Positions 1 to 9,608 of a stretch of DNA of 64,000 nt are shown piece after piece. Within the stretch, counting starts at the first letter, position 1; every line of letters starts with the position of its first letter. The position numbers and the translations under genes were made by a program. Source of the DNA: JAEUIG01 sp046349775 (lineage in GTDB: Bacteria > Planctomycetota > Planctomycetia > Planctomycetales > Planctomycetaceae); the NCBI GenBank assembly GCA_046349775.1, contig JAXMBS010000017.1:15171-79170 (forward strand), read 5' to 3'. The notes beneath the pieces were generated by a model, which searched no databases, had not been told where the DNA came from, and saw nothing but the letters and a program-made list of their open reading frames with translations.

Positions 1-2148
1 GCCGAACACGTTCAGGAAGTAGTCGGGGTATTCGGCGTCCGGCAGTTCAATCGCCCGCGTCCCCAGCGGCAGGCTCTTGAACTTCGTCTGCACGCCGGTC
101 ACTGCGTCGATCGCGTCGAGGAGTGCTTCGGCCGGCAGACGCTTCACCTTGTAATGGCTGTAGAACTTCTCGTCTGCGGCGTTGCCCGGCGTCGGCTGCG
201 AATCGAGCTGGTACAACCGCGACGTCATGATCGCACGGACGAGTTGCCGCAGATCGAACTTGCTCGCCACGAAATGCACCGCCAGCGCGTCGAGCAGTTC
301 GGGGTTCGTCGCGGGATTGGTCGCCCGCAGATCGTCGACCGGCTCGACCAGCCCGCGCCCCAGCAGATAGTCGACGTAGCGGTTGGCGATCGACCGCGCG
401 AAGAACGGGTTCTCCGGCGCCGTGAGCCACGCCGCGAGCGGGATGCGGCGATCGATGGGATGCTCGGTGGGCGCACCTTCCAATGGCTTGGGCTTCAGAA
501 CGGCCCCGGTCTTGGGGTGCGCGACTTCGCCCCCGGAGCGGACCATGACCACCTGCTCGCCGCCGAACAGTCCGAACTCCTCGCTCCCCTTGTTGCCGAC
601 GCGCGCGAAGAACGCCGCGAAGCTGTAGTAGTCCTCCTGCCCGTACTTTTCGAAGGGGTGGTGATGGCACTTCGCGCACTGCAGTCGCACGCCGAGGAAC
701 AACTGCGCCGTCGCCTCGGCCAGATCGGACGAGTTGTTGAAGATCCGATAGTAGCTTGCCGGTCCGCTGGAAAAGATCGACCCTTTCGCGGTAATGAGCT
801 CGCGGACCATTTCGTCGAACGGCCGGTTCGTGCGCAGGCCCTCCTTGAGCCAGTTGTGCATCGCCCACATCCGCTGCTCGTCAGTCGACTGGCCGTCGCT
901 CGTGTTGCGGAGCAGGTCGGACCACTTCAGCGTCCACCAGGCGGCATAGGCGTCGTTGTGCGTGTCGAGCAGCGGATCGCCGGTCAGGCCGAGCAGCCGA
1001 TCCACCAGCCGGTCGCGTTTCCTCGGATCGGATTCCTGCAGGAATGTCGTGACTTCCTCAGGCGGAGGGAGCGTGCCGATGGCATCGAGCCACGCCCGCC
1101 GCAGGTACGTCGCGTCGTCGCACAACGGGGACGGTTCGATCCCCAGCTCGCGGAATTTCCGTGACGCGTGCTCATCGATGAAGTTGCGGTTCTCCCAGCC
1201 GGCGAGCTGCGGCTCCGGTCCATAAGGAACCGAGAACAGCGAAATCGCCGCCTGCCCCTGGAACCGGACCATGGCCGCCGCCTGACCCCGGCCGACGATA
1301 GTGACTCGGCCGGCAGGCGTGATTGTCAGGACGGCGTCGTCCAGCGAATCGAACCGCGCCCAGCAGGTGACGTCGCGCGTCGTTCCGTCGCTGTAACTGG
1401 CGACGGCCCGCAACTGCTGCGTCTCGCCGACTTCGGCCAGTCGCCGCGCCGGCGTCACCTCAAGGGCGGTGACGAGCGGCGCCTCGGCGCGCGGACCGGG
1501 TGCGCCGCCGCGAATCCATTCTGCGATGAGATGGTAATCGGGGGAGGACTTCGGAAATCGCTGCCCACCGCCATGCGCGGCCTGCATCGTCGGCTTCTTG
1601 AGGAGCAGGCTCTGCTCTGGCTCCAGGAAATTCACGCGCCGCCCGGTACGATCGCGGACCAGCGCCGCGTGATCCATCTGCGGGTCGTAGCCCATGACCG
1701 AGATGATGAGTCCTCCTTTGCCGAACTGGCCGGCGTGGCAGGCGCCCGCATTGCAGCCGTAGCGGCTCAGCAACGGTTGAACGGCGAGATTGAAGTCCGG
1801 CGGTTGGGAATCAATACCGCTGACGGTGACCGGAACGACCAGTTGCAGGTCGCCGGCTTTGACAGAGACGCGCGCCGTTCCGTTCCCGATCGCGAGCAAT
1901 TGTCCGTGCTCGTTCACGGCGACAGTCAGTGGGTCGGAGGTTTCGTAGGTTGCGGCACCTGTGAGATCAGCACTGCGGCGGCCTGCGGGATCACGAGGAT
2001 CGACGTTGCGCACCAGCAACTGGGCACGGGAGAATCGCCCTTGCAGTCGGGCTTGCGTTGGCGTGACTTGCAGCGGTGCGGCGGCCCATGCCGGGAAGCA
2101 CGTTGCGACTGCTGCGGCGAACAGGAGGCATCCGTAACGATGTCGCAT
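1..2148 (-). CDS. Exported DUF1549/DUF1553 cytochrome-like protein (3' end outside window)
   Basis: The reading frame is open from an ATG at 2148 down to base 1, giving 716 codons with the C-terminus beyond the window. Residues 1 to about 23 form a signal peptide. A CX4CH motif (CNAGACH, residues 132-138) matches the planctomycete-type cytochrome domain, and a second motif CAKCHHH (residues 491-497) lies in the DUF1549 region. DUF1553 follows, and the last visible residues (TRAIELPDAEYPDYF) are typical of it. A bacterial Ig-like stretch precedes the first Cys motif. Such proteins are abundant in Planctomycetota and usually sit beside DUF1501 genes, as here, where a DUF1501 gene diverges 253 bases away. 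The motifs suggest haem binding. The substrate is unknown. No frameshift was seen. Confidence 0.93.
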   Translation of the reverse strand, partial: MRHRYGCLLFAAAVATCFPAWAAAPLQVTPTQARLQGRFSRAQLLVRNVDPRDPAGRRSADLTGAATYETSDPLTVAVNEHGQLLAIGNGTARVSVKAGDLQLVVPVTVSGIDSQPPDFNLAVQPLLSRYGCNAGACHAGQFGKGGLIISVMGYDPQMDHAALVRDRTGRRVNFLEPEQSLLLKKPTMQAAHGGGQRFPKSSPDYHLIAEWIRGGAPGPRAEAPLVTALEVTPARRLAEVGETQQLRAVASYSDGTTRDVTCWARFDSLDDAVLTITPAGRVTIVGRGQAAAMVRFQGQAAISLFSVPYGPEPQLAGWENRNFIDEHASRKFRELGIEPSPLCDDATYLRRAWLDAIGTLPPPEEVTTFLQESDPRKRDRLVDRLLGLTGDPLLDTHNDAYAAWWTLKWSDLLRNTSDGQSTDEQRMWAMHNWLKEGLRTNRPFDEMVRELITAKGSIFSSGPASYYRIFNNSSDLAEATAQLFLGVRLQCAKCHHHPFEKYGQEDYYSFAAFFARVGNKGSEEFGLFGGEQVVMVRSGGEVAHPKTGAVLKPKPLEGAPTEHPIDRRIPLAAWLTAPENPFFARSIANRYVDYLLGRGLVEPVDDLRATNPATNPELLDALAVHFVASKFDLRQLVRAIMTSRLYQLDSQPTPGNAADEKFYSHYKVKRLPAEALLDAIDAVTGVQTKFKSLPLGTRAIELPDAEYPDYFLNVFG

Positions 2149-2314
2149 CCACACGTCCTGCTGGAGAGTTACGCGTCAGCATTTGGCCGAGGCGGTCGGA
2201 CCCAATCGGGCAACCCTCGGCACGCATCAATCAATATTATTGCGTATGGTTTCACGTGCTTCCATGAGGTTTTGATGGTCGGCGAAAACTCACGTCAACA
2301 ATCGCTGATATGAG

Positions 2315-2344
2315 TTGCGGCCCTCCTTCACGGTGGGCTAGACT
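2315..2344 (+). promoter_or_regulatory. Promoter-like element upstream of the DUF1501 gene at 2402
   Basis: TTGCGG (2315-2320) and TAGACT (2339-2344) are separated by 18 bases, a sigma-70-like layout. The 13 bases GGTGGGCTAGACT recur before another DUF1501 gene at 38149-38161 with the same spacer length. The -10 lies about 58 bases before the chosen ATG. Promoter function is inferred from spacing and recurrence. Confidence 0.5.
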
Positions 2345-2401
2345 ATAGATGCGAAGATGCTGATGCCGAATGGACTTCGGTCCACAACGCGGAGCCTGAT
2401 C

Positions 2402-3727
2402 ATGCTGGACTTTTGCTCTTCGACTCTCCGTGACTGCGAGCGAGTGTCGCGCCGCGGGCTCCTGCAGATCGGAGCGCTCGGCGGGTTGGGAATTACGCTC
2501 CCACAATGGCTCGCCGCACGGCAGGCCCTTGGCAGCGAAGCGACGCTGGCCGATCGCAACTGCATCGTCATCTGGACGCACGGCGGGACCAGCCACCACG
2601 ACACATTCGATCCCAAGCCGCAGGCGCCCGTCAGCGTGAAGGGAGAGTTCGGGGTTGTCAGCACGTCAGTCCCCGGCGTGCAGTTCGCGGATTCGATCCC
2701 GATACTGGCTCGCGAGTCACACCGCTTCGCCCTGCTCCGCAGCTGGAACCCGGAAAACGCCAGTCACGGCATCGCCGACCAGATCGTGATGTCCGGTCGG
2801 AAGTTCAATCCTGGACTGCACTACCCGACCTTCGGCTCGGTCGTCAGTTGGAACAAGGGGTTCAAGTCCCCCCTGCCCCCCTTCGTGCAACTGGGGACGT
2901 CGATGGACCACCGGTTCGGCGGCGGCATGCCGGGCATCCTGGGCCTGGAGCACGGACCGTTTGAGATCACGGCCGATCCGGCCGCTGACAAGTTCACCGT
3001 CCGGGACATCACGCCCCCCGCCGCCGTTCCGGGCGAACGGCTGGACCGTCGGCAGCGGATGCTCAGCAAGATCGACAGTCTGCAGCGCAGCGCCGAATTG
3101 CAGCCGGCCGCGTTCGACGCGCTCGATCAGAACTTTTCCGCAGCGTTCAACATGATCACCGCCCCGGTGACCAAGCAGGCGTTCAAGCTGGAGGAGGAAC
3201 CGGCCGCGCTCCGCGACAAATACGGCCGCCATCGGTTCGGCCAGAGCTGTCTGCTCGCGCGGCGGATGATCGAGGCCGGCGTGCGGTTTGTGACGGTGAC
3301 CGACCCGGGTTGGGATACGCACCAGGACAACTTCAAGTCGCTCAAGAATTCGCGGCTGCCGCCGATCGACCAGGGTCTGCCTGCGCTGCTGGCCGATCTG
3401 GAGGACCGCGGCCTGCTCGACTCGACGCTGGTCGTGTGGCTCACGGACTTCGGCCGCACGCCGCAGGTGAACAGCGCCAGCGGGCGCGACCACTGGGCCA
3501 GCGCCGGGTTCGTCGTGTTCGCCGGCGCCGGCATTCCCGGCGGCGCGGTGCTCGGCGCGACCGACGACGAGGGGAGCAAGCCGATCAGCCACGAATACCT
3601 CTCGGAGAACGTGGCCTCAACGATCTACCAGAAGATCGGCCTGCCGCTGGACCTCGTCGCGACGGCGCCGGACGGCCGCCCCGTCCAGCTGCTCGAGGGG
3701 CACGGCCCGATCAAAGAGTGGGCGTGA
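2402..3727 (+). CDS. DUF1501 family Tat-exported protein
   Basis: This 441-residue protein belongs to DUF1501, a large planctomycete family in the alkaline phosphatase/sulfatase-like fold class whose reaction is not established. The N-terminus has a twin-arginine-like segment (VSRRGLLQIGALGGLG) and then WTHGGTSHHDTFDPKP, the DUF1501 opening with its metal-site-like Asp/His residues. Later come GWDTHQDNF, DFGRTPQVN and GRDHW, all family hallmarks. An in-frame ATG at 2357 would add 15 residues before the Tat segment. I chose 2402 because it leaves a normal signal length. The gene diverges from the DUF1549/DUF1553 gene, the common pairing for these families, so the two products probably act together in the cell envelope. 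Confidence 0.93.
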   Translation: MLDFCSSTLRDCERVSRRGLLQIGALGGLGITLPQWLAARQALGSEATLADRNCIVIWTHGGTSHHDTFDPKPQAPVSVKGEFGVVSTSVPGVQFADSIPILARESHRFALLRSWNPENASHGIADQIVMSGRKFNPGLHYPTFGSVVSWNKGFKSPLPPFVQLGTSMDHRFGGGMPGILGLEHGPFEITADPAADKFTVRDITPPAAVPGERLDRRQRMLSKIDSLQRSAELQPAAFDALDQNFSAAFNMITAPVTKQAFKLEEEPAALRDKYGRHRFGQSCLLARRMIEAGVRFVTVTDPGWDTHQDNFKSLKNSRLPPIDQGLPALLADLEDRGLLDSTLVVWLTDFGRTPQVNSASGRDHWASAGFVVFAGAGIPGGAVLGATDDEGSKPISHEYLSENVASTIYQKIGLPLDLVATAPDGRPVQLLEGHGPIKEWA

Positions 3728-3746
3728 CGATGGAGTGAACTGAATT

Positions 3747-3800
3747 GGTGGGCACAGCCCACCCTACTTTTCTGAATTGGTGCGCTGGTTCGTCCAGCGC
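3747..3800. repeat. Two short hairpins in the spacer after DUF1501
   Basis: The spacer 3728-4028 carries no gene. It holds GGTGGGC-ACA-GCCCACC (3747-3763) and GCGCTGG-TTCGT-CCAGCGC (3782-3800), each preceded by the same word CTGAATTGGTG. Further GC-rich imperfect palindromes continue to about 3890. The hairpins lie between the ends of two convergent genes and could end transcription, though no clear T-run follows. They look like interspersed repeats. Confidence 0.55.
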
Positions 3801-4028
3801 TGTTGTCTGGTGTGCTCGCTTGCCTGCAGCGCTGGCACGGGCGTTCCGACACAGAAGCATCGCCCTCGCTGGCGCGTCGGGCTCGTGGTCCTGCCTGACA
3901 GATAGCGACGTTCGGATCACTACTCGCGCTGTGCACCGCAGGCGACTGGAGCTGATCTGGAGGCACAAGACAGGTCTCCAGTGCTGCCACCCACCACCAG
4001 CTGACCAGCCCACCGGACACCCGCAGGG

Positions 4029-5062
4029 TCACATCTGCGACCAGTCGAGGATGACCTTGCCCGATTGGCCGGATCTTCATCGCGGCGAACCCTTGCTCGA
4101 ATTCAGCTCGCATGCAGCCGGTGCGTGATGACGGGCGAGATGTCGAGCCCCCCCTGCAACATGACCGTCATCTTGTACCACGTCTCGTACATCTCGCGGC
4201 CGTAGATCCCTTTGATCGTCAGCATGTTAAAGATCACGGTGTTCCAGTCGATGGACATCTCGTGCTCGGGGATGCCCAGCATCGCGATCTTGCCGCCGTG
4301 CGCCATGTTGGCCAGCATGTCGCGAAACGCTGCCGGATTGCCGGACATCTCCAGCCCGACGTCGAAACCCTCCTTCATGCCAAGTTCCTGCTGAACATCG
4401 GCCAGCTTTTCGGCGCGGGCGTAGACGGTCCGCGTGGCCTTCATGCGCTTCGCCAGTTCCAGCCGCCAGGGATTAACGTCGGTAACGACGACGTAGCGGG
4501 CGCCGGCGTACTGTGCGACCGCCGACGCCATGCAGCCGATCGGACCGGCACCGGTGATCAGCACGTCCTCGCCCAGGAGATCAAACGACAGCGCGGTGTG
4601 CACGGCGTTGCCGAACGGATCGAAGATGGATGCGACGTCGAGGTCGATCCCCGGCGCGTGATGCCAGACGTTCGTCTGCGGGACGGCGATGTACTCGGCG
4701 AATGCGCCCGGCCGATTGACGCCGATCCCCTGCGTATGGGCGCACAGGTGCCGGCGACCGGCCAGGCAGTTCCGGCAGTGACCACAGACGACGTGCCCCT
4801 CGCCGCTGACGATCTCGCCGGGGAAGAAGTCGTGGACGTTCGAGCCGACTTCGACCACCTCGCCGACGAACTCGTGGCCGACGACCATCGGTACGGGGAT
4901 TGTCTTCTGCGCCCACGCGTCCCAGTTGTAGATGTGCAGATCGGTCCCGCAGATGCCCGTCTTCTTGACGCGGATCAGAACGTCGTTGATCCCGATCGTC
5001 GGCTCAGGGACGTCGTCCATCCACAGACCGGGTTCCTTCAGCTTTTTGACGAGAGCTTTCAT
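4029..5062 (-). CDS. tdh: L-threonine 3-dehydrogenase, frame broken near the C-terminus
   Basis: This is a zinc-dependent medium-chain dehydrogenase that oxidises threonine to 2-amino-3-oxobutyrate with NAD. Visible family features are GICGTDLHIYNWD with the catalytic-zinc Cys, GHEFVGEVVEVG, the structural-zinc region (CGHCRNCLAGRRHLC) and the nucleotide-binding GAGPIGCMA. The first frame ends after ITHRLHAS, which would be short at 319 residues. The expected tail continues in the next frames as EFEQGFAAMK and then SGQSGKVILDWSQM, with a stop at 4029-4031. Two extra single bases, near 4091 and 4060, explain this and restore about 343 residues, the normal family length. I see no kbl partner here. 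An indel error is more likely than a real pseudogene. Confidence 0.9.
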
Positions 5063-5174
5063 GAGAGGTCAGAGGCCAGACGCCAGAGGTCAGTGAAAGG
5101 CAGAGGCCGTGGCGGCTGGATTTAACCACATGCGTGGCGTGGGCAGAAGTGCGCGGGAGAGGATTTGGTGGTGG

Positions 5175-5254
5175 CCAATTGTCAACGGTCAATTGTTAAA
5201 GGAGTGCAGAGCGCACTTCTTGAGCGATTGACTATTGACCATTAACAACTGACC
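5175..5254. repeat. Inverted repeat overlapping the 3' end of the EF-hand gene
   Basis: The left arm contains GGTCAATTGTTAAAGG and the right arm, read on the other strand, GGTCAGTTGTTAATGG. The arms are about 20 bases apart. The right arm encodes the last residues (SVVNGQ) and the stop codon of the EF-hand gene. A separate run of GGTCAGAGG-like words lies at about 5066-5110, just upstream of tdh. Confidence 0.6.
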
Positions 5255-6974
5255 CCGCTGCGGCCGTCGCCTCATTGAGATCGATCAGCGCGTTGTGATC
5301 GGCGTCGATGCGGTCGAAATCCGCGCGAGTCCCCAGAAACTCACGCCACTCGACGTCGTTGTCGAGATTGCGGTCCATCTTGCGGAACCACGTCGGTCCG
5401 CTGGTGTCGGGAGTGATCCGCGGCACGCCCGGCTGGGCCATACTGGCGTTATTGGCGCGGTTCACCGCCAGGAATTGCGGCCGCGCCCGCGACACCACGA
5501 ACCCGTACTCGCTCCGCATTTCGCTCGTCCCGAACCGGCCGTCCTTGTCGTGGTCGTACTTGCGCATGCCGGTGAATCCTTCGAGGAATTCCCGCGGCGA
5601 CAGCCGGTTGTCGAGGTTGCCGTCCAGAATTTCGAAGAGCGTCTTTGCATCGTCTGAGACAGTGAGGACCAGCGTGGCCTCCGCGAGTCCCACATTCGTC
5701 TGGGCATACTTCCTGACTTCATCCTGCTGCACCATACCGTCGCCATTGGCGTCGATGCCGGCGAACTCGACGTCGGGCAGCCCCATGATCTGGAACTGGG
5801 CTCGAAGCTGGGTATATTCCGTCGCATCCAGATAGCGGTTCTTGTCCGCATCCACCTGGATAAACTGACTTCCGATCTGGCCGACGAGGACTTCGGAATC
5901 GGTCACGCCCCCCTCCTTGTTGCTGGAAGCCCGCACTTTTACGGGCATGCCGGCGAGCCGCAGCGGAAGCACGGCGAGCGAATCACGCTGTCCGCCGCTC
6001 TCGACGAGCGCGAGCGCATTCATTTCGGGGGTCTGGACGCGACTCCGCTGAATCTGCGTGCCGATCGTGAGCCGCGGCGCGTCACTCACCAACAGCGCCG
6101 CCAGTTCCTCCGAATTCAGGTTCCCGTCCGTGTCGCGGTCGAATTGCTTGAGCGCATCAGCCGCGATGCCGCCAATTCGTGCGTTCGGGATGCGTCTCGA
6201 AGCCGACGGTTCTCCGGCGACCGCGTAGTACGTCAGCAGCCGCTCAGCCGCCTGAGCCCGCTCAGTGTCGGTCGTCAGCACCAGCAGCGGAATGTCGTTG
6301 GAAGCTTCCGCTTCTTGTCGCAACATGGCTTGCCGCATCGCCGTGGGATACGGCTGGAGTTCGGCGACGCTGAGCGTGCCGTCGTCGTCAAAGTCGTTGA
6401 CGTGCAACACTGCGAGTCCCGCTTCGACTTCTTCGCGCGAGAACATCGTGTCGCCGTTTATGTCCAGCGGATACAGGCGGACCGACTGCTGCGGGCGGAC
6501 CTTCAGAGTCACGCGGAACCGTGGTCCCAACTGCTGATCGACAAATGCGAACAGTTCATCGGCGCTGATTTTCTCATCTGCCGGCGACGTATCGAGCTGC
6601 TTCCAGCCGTCTCCCAGCAGCGGGGCATTCGCACTGACCTGGCCATTCGCCGGAATCTTGACGGCCTCGGCCGCTTCCAGTGCCGTAGATGAATCGGCAT
6701 CAAGCGTACGAAACACCATCGACGCATAGTCGCGGCGGGTGTCGGCGATGGAACGCTTGCCGGTGTCCACGACCAGACGGAGAAGGACGGCCCCTTCCGG
6801 TCCCAGGAAGACGAGGTTGTACGGCTCGCCGACCGGGGGCGGCGCCGTCGGCGGCGTGCGGGTGCGGCGGCGCGGCGCCGGCTCGGCAGCGTCCGCGCAA
6901 ATCGCGCAGAACACCGTCCCTAACAGGACCAGAATGCGCAGCGGCAGACGGGCGCTTTGTCCGAACATGGCCAT
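5232..6974 (-). CDS. Secreted multi-EF-hand protein
   Basis: This 580-residue protein has a signal peptide (residues 1 to about 30, ending near CADAAEP), an Arg/Pro-rich linker, and then about ten EF-hand-like loops spread over the length. Examples are DADSSTALEAAEA, DINGDTMFSREEV, DFDDDGTLSVAEL, DRDTDGNLNSEEL, DADKNRYLDATEY, DANGDGMVQQDEV, DHDKDGRFGTSEM and DRNLDNDVEWREF. These have Asp, Asn or Ser at the calcium-ligand positions, so calcium binding outside the cytoplasm is likely. No enzyme domain is visible. Planctomycetes encode many such proteins, with roles in adhesion or matrix only guessed. The start at 6974 gives the full signal peptide, and an alternative ATG lies six bases later. 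The stop codon lies within an intergenic inverted repeat. Confidence 0.88.
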   Translation of the reverse strand: MAMFGQSARLPLRILVLLGTVFCAICADAAEPAPRRRTRTPPTAPPPVGEPYNLVFLGPEGAVLLRLVVDTGKRSIADTRRDYASMVFRTLDADSSTALEAAEAVKIPANGQVSANAPLLGDGWKQLDTSPADEKISADELFAFVDQQLGPRFRVTLKVRPQQSVRLYPLDINGDTMFSREEVEAGLAVLHVNDFDDDGTLSVAELQPYPTAMRQAMLRQEAEASNDIPLLVLTTDTERAQAAERLLTYYAVAGEPSASRRIPNARIGGIAADALKQFDRDTDGNLNSEELAALLVSDAPRLTIGTQIQRSRVQTPEMNALALVESGGQRDSLAVLPLRLAGMPVKVRASSNKEGGVTDSEVLVGQIGSQFIQVDADKNRYLDATEYTQLRAQFQIMGLPDVEFAGIDANGDGMVQQDEVRKYAQTNVGLAEATLVLTVSDDAKTLFEILDGNLDNRLSPREFLEGFTGMRKYDHDKDGRFGTSEMRSEYGFVVSRARPQFLAVNRANNASMAQPGVPRITPDTSGPTWFRKMDRNLDNDVEWREFLGTRADFDRIDADHNALIDLNEATAAAGSVVNGQ

Positions 6975-7046
6975 GCCCTTCCTTACGCATCAGGATAGCA
7001 GCGCGTTGGAAGGGAATCACGGCAGGGTTGATTTGGCGAGATTGCC

Positions 7047-7074
7047 AAGCCCGCGGACGGCCGACCGCGGGCTT
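7047..7074. promoter_or_regulatory. Perfect hairpin in the divergent spacer before priA
   Basis: AAGCCCGCGG and CCGCGGGCTT form a perfect 10-bp stem with an 8-base loop, flanked further out by matching GCAGGG/CCCTGC. It lies 45 bases upstream of the chosen priA start and 73 bases upstream of the EF-hand gene start, so it is in the leader of at least one of them. Its function is unknown. No T-run follows on either strand. Confidence 0.5.
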
Positions 7075-7118
7075 CCCTGCGATTGGACTTGTTGCCGGCA
7101 ACCCGCGATGATGGACAT

Positions 7119-9408
7119 GTGAACCGCTCTGCACAACAGCCGGCGCTCTTCGACATCGCCGCCGCCCCGCTGCCGTTCGAGATCGCCGCGGAAGAGGACC
7201 GGCTCGTCGCCCGCATCGTCTTCGATCGCCCGCTGGCCGACGCTTACAGCTACCTCGTCCCGGATGAATTGCGCTCGCTGATTGCCGTCGCCGTGCGGGT
7301 CCGCGCGCCGTTCGGACGCGGCGATACGCCCACCGTCGGTTTTTGTATCGGTCTCGAGCACGGAACCGGTGGAAAGCGGCTCAAGGCGCTGGCCCAGATC
7401 CTCGATCGCCGTCCTCTGCTTTCGGAAACCATGCTCGGCGTGACGCAATGGATCGCCGACCGCTATCTCTGCAGTTGGGGCCAGGTGCTGAACGCCGTCG
7501 TCCCCGCTGGAGTGCGCAAGCAGGCCGGCACGCGTGAAATCACCTGTTACGAAGCGGCCGCCGACGTTTGTCAGCGGGCGTCGGAATTGCGGCTGCCGGC
7601 AAAACAGCGCGCCGTTTTGGCCGCACTGTGCGCCACGGACCAGCCACTGGCCGTCGACGAATTGTCCGCCTCGGCCGACTGTGGACCCGGTCCCATCCGG
7701 GCGCTTTTACAAGACAAAGGGCTCATCGTCCCGATTCGCCGCCGTACCGCGCCGGAATCGGCCGCACCCGCAGCGCCGCCGACGACAACCGACTTGCAGC
7801 TCAATCCCGATCAGTCGCCAGGCGCTCAGTGCCATTATTGGCCTCCTGCGCGAGCAGCGACATGACCCTCCTGCACGGCGTCACCGGCAGCGGCAAGACC
7901 GAAGTCTACATCCAGGCGATTCGCGAAGTCGTGAGCTATGGCCGGCAGGCGATCGTGCTTGTGCCGGAAATCAGCCTGACGCCGCAGACGATCCGCCGGT
8001 TCCGCAGCCGGTTTCCGTCGGTCGCCGTCTGCACAGTCACCTCTCCGATGCCGAGCGTCACGTACAGTGGGAACAGATCGCCCACGGGCGGGTGCAGGTC
8101 GTCGTCGGCGCCCGGAGTGCGGTCTTCGCGCCGACGCCGCATCTGGGCCTGATCGTCATCGACGAGGAACACGAGACGACCTTCAAGCAGAACTCCACGC
8201 CGCGCTACCACGCGCGCGATGTCGCCCGCGAACGCGCCCGTCGCGAGAACATCCCGCTGATTCTCGGCTCCGCGACACCGACGCTGGAATCGTGGCATCG
8301 CGCCCAGCGCGGGGACGACCTGCTGCTCTCGCTGCCTGCTCGCGTTGCCGGCCGCCCGCTGCCCCCGGTGGTGACTGTCGACACGCGCAACGATCCGCAG
8401 ATCGCCAAGGGGCATGCCATCGGCCGCGCCCTGCAGCATGCCATCCACGGCGCCCTGAAGGCCGACGGCCAGGTGATCCTGTTCCTGAACCTGCGCGGTT
8501 ACTCGCCGATCCTCTGGTGCGTCCGCTGTCAGGCGACGATCCACTGTCCGGAGTGCGATATTTCGCTCACGTGGCACCGCGATCGCGAGCAGGTTGTGTG
8601 CCACAATTGCGAATACGCCGCTCCGCGCCCCAAAGTCTGCCCGCGCTGCGGGATGCCGGGGCTCCGTTACCTCGGTACCGGCACGCAGCGGCTGGAACAG
8701 GAGGTCAAAGCGAAATTCCCCGGGTTCAAAGCGGTCCGCATGGACAGCGACGCCATGCGCCAGCCCGGCAGTCACGACGCGGCCCTCGACGCCTTCCGCC
8801 GCAAGGAGGCCGCGATCCTGCTGGGAACGCAGATGATCGCCAAAGGCCTCGATTTTCCGAATGTCACGCTGGTGGGAGTCGTCGACGCCGATACGCTGCT
8901 GCAGCAGCCGGACATTCGCGCCGCGGAACGGACGTTTCAACTGATCGCACAAGTTGCCGGCCGGACCGGTCGCGGCGAACAGGGGGGGCGCGTCCTGGTT
9001 CAAACATCATCGCCCGACGATCCCGTGATTCGCGCGGCGGCCCGGCACGACTATTTGGGATTTGCGCAGACGGAACTTGAACATCGCCGCGAACTGGAGC
9101 TGCCGCCGTACTCGCATCTCGCGCGTGTGATCCTGCGCGGCAACGCGGATGACGTCGTCCAGGCGGAAGCCCGCCGGCTGGCGATGCTGGTGCGGGAGAC
9201 GGCCGAGCGCGAGACGCCGCAAGTCCGGCTGGTCGGCCCGGCCCCGTGCCCGATTCTCAAGCTGCGCGGACAGTTCCGCTACCATTTCCGACTGCAGTCG
9301 GTCGAAGTCGAACCACTGCAGCAGTTGTGGCGCGCCGTCCAAGCGAACCTCGAAACCCAGCACGATGTCGAGCTGACGATCGACGTAGATCCGCTGGATA
9401 TGCGGTGA
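7119..9408 (+). CDS. priA: Primosomal protein N' (replication restart helicase PriA), frame broken
   Basis: PriA rebuilds the primosome at stalled forks. The N-terminal 3'-DNA-binding domain (VARIVFDRPLADAYSYLVP) is followed by Walker A GVTGSGKTE, the DEEH box (VIDEEHETTFKQ), a cysteine-rich zinc region at about 8519-8648 with repeated CX2C pairs, and the helicase motif AGRTGRGEQGG. The protein lies in three consecutive frame blocks. Shifts are needed near 7820, 7860 and 8038. At the last one a single missing C restores VAVLHSHLSDAERH. The total span suits a protein of about 760 residues. An essential function with all motifs preserved argues for sequence error. A GTG at 7119 is taken as the start. 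A TTG at 7083 is also in frame. Confidence 0.92.
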
Positions 9409-9569
9409 CGAGGAGAAAACCTGAAGATCGAAGATCGAACACCGGAAGTGTCTGGCAATTGGTCGATTGGTGGCCAGATCCCCTTGCGCCCAAACTACCA
9501 AACACAATCCTGTGAATCGTTCGGTTTTCCAACCCCCTCGCCCACTACCCACACCGTTTCCGCCCGTCC

Positions 9570-9575
9570 TATAAT
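9570..9575 (+). promoter_or_regulatory. TATAAT -10 box before the NfeD-family gene
   Basis: A perfect TATAAT lies 33 bases upstream of the ATG at 9609, which would leave a leader of about 26 bases. No convincing -35 is visible 16-18 bases upstream, so the call rests on the -10 alone. Confidence 0.4.
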
Positions 9576-9608
9576 CGAGCCGGTCCCGATTCCGGTGGCT
9601 CCACACGC

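Noticed and set aside
154..2313. Two long plus-strand frames over the first gene
   Set aside because: They lie opposite the DUF1549/DUF1553 gene and have shadow-type composition. The minus-strand gene has two cytochrome-like motifs.
2717..3592. 291-codon frame on the minus strand
   Set aside because: It lies antisense to the DUF1501 gene with all its family motifs. Similar antisense frames occur opposite every DUF1501 gene here because of strong third-position GC bias.
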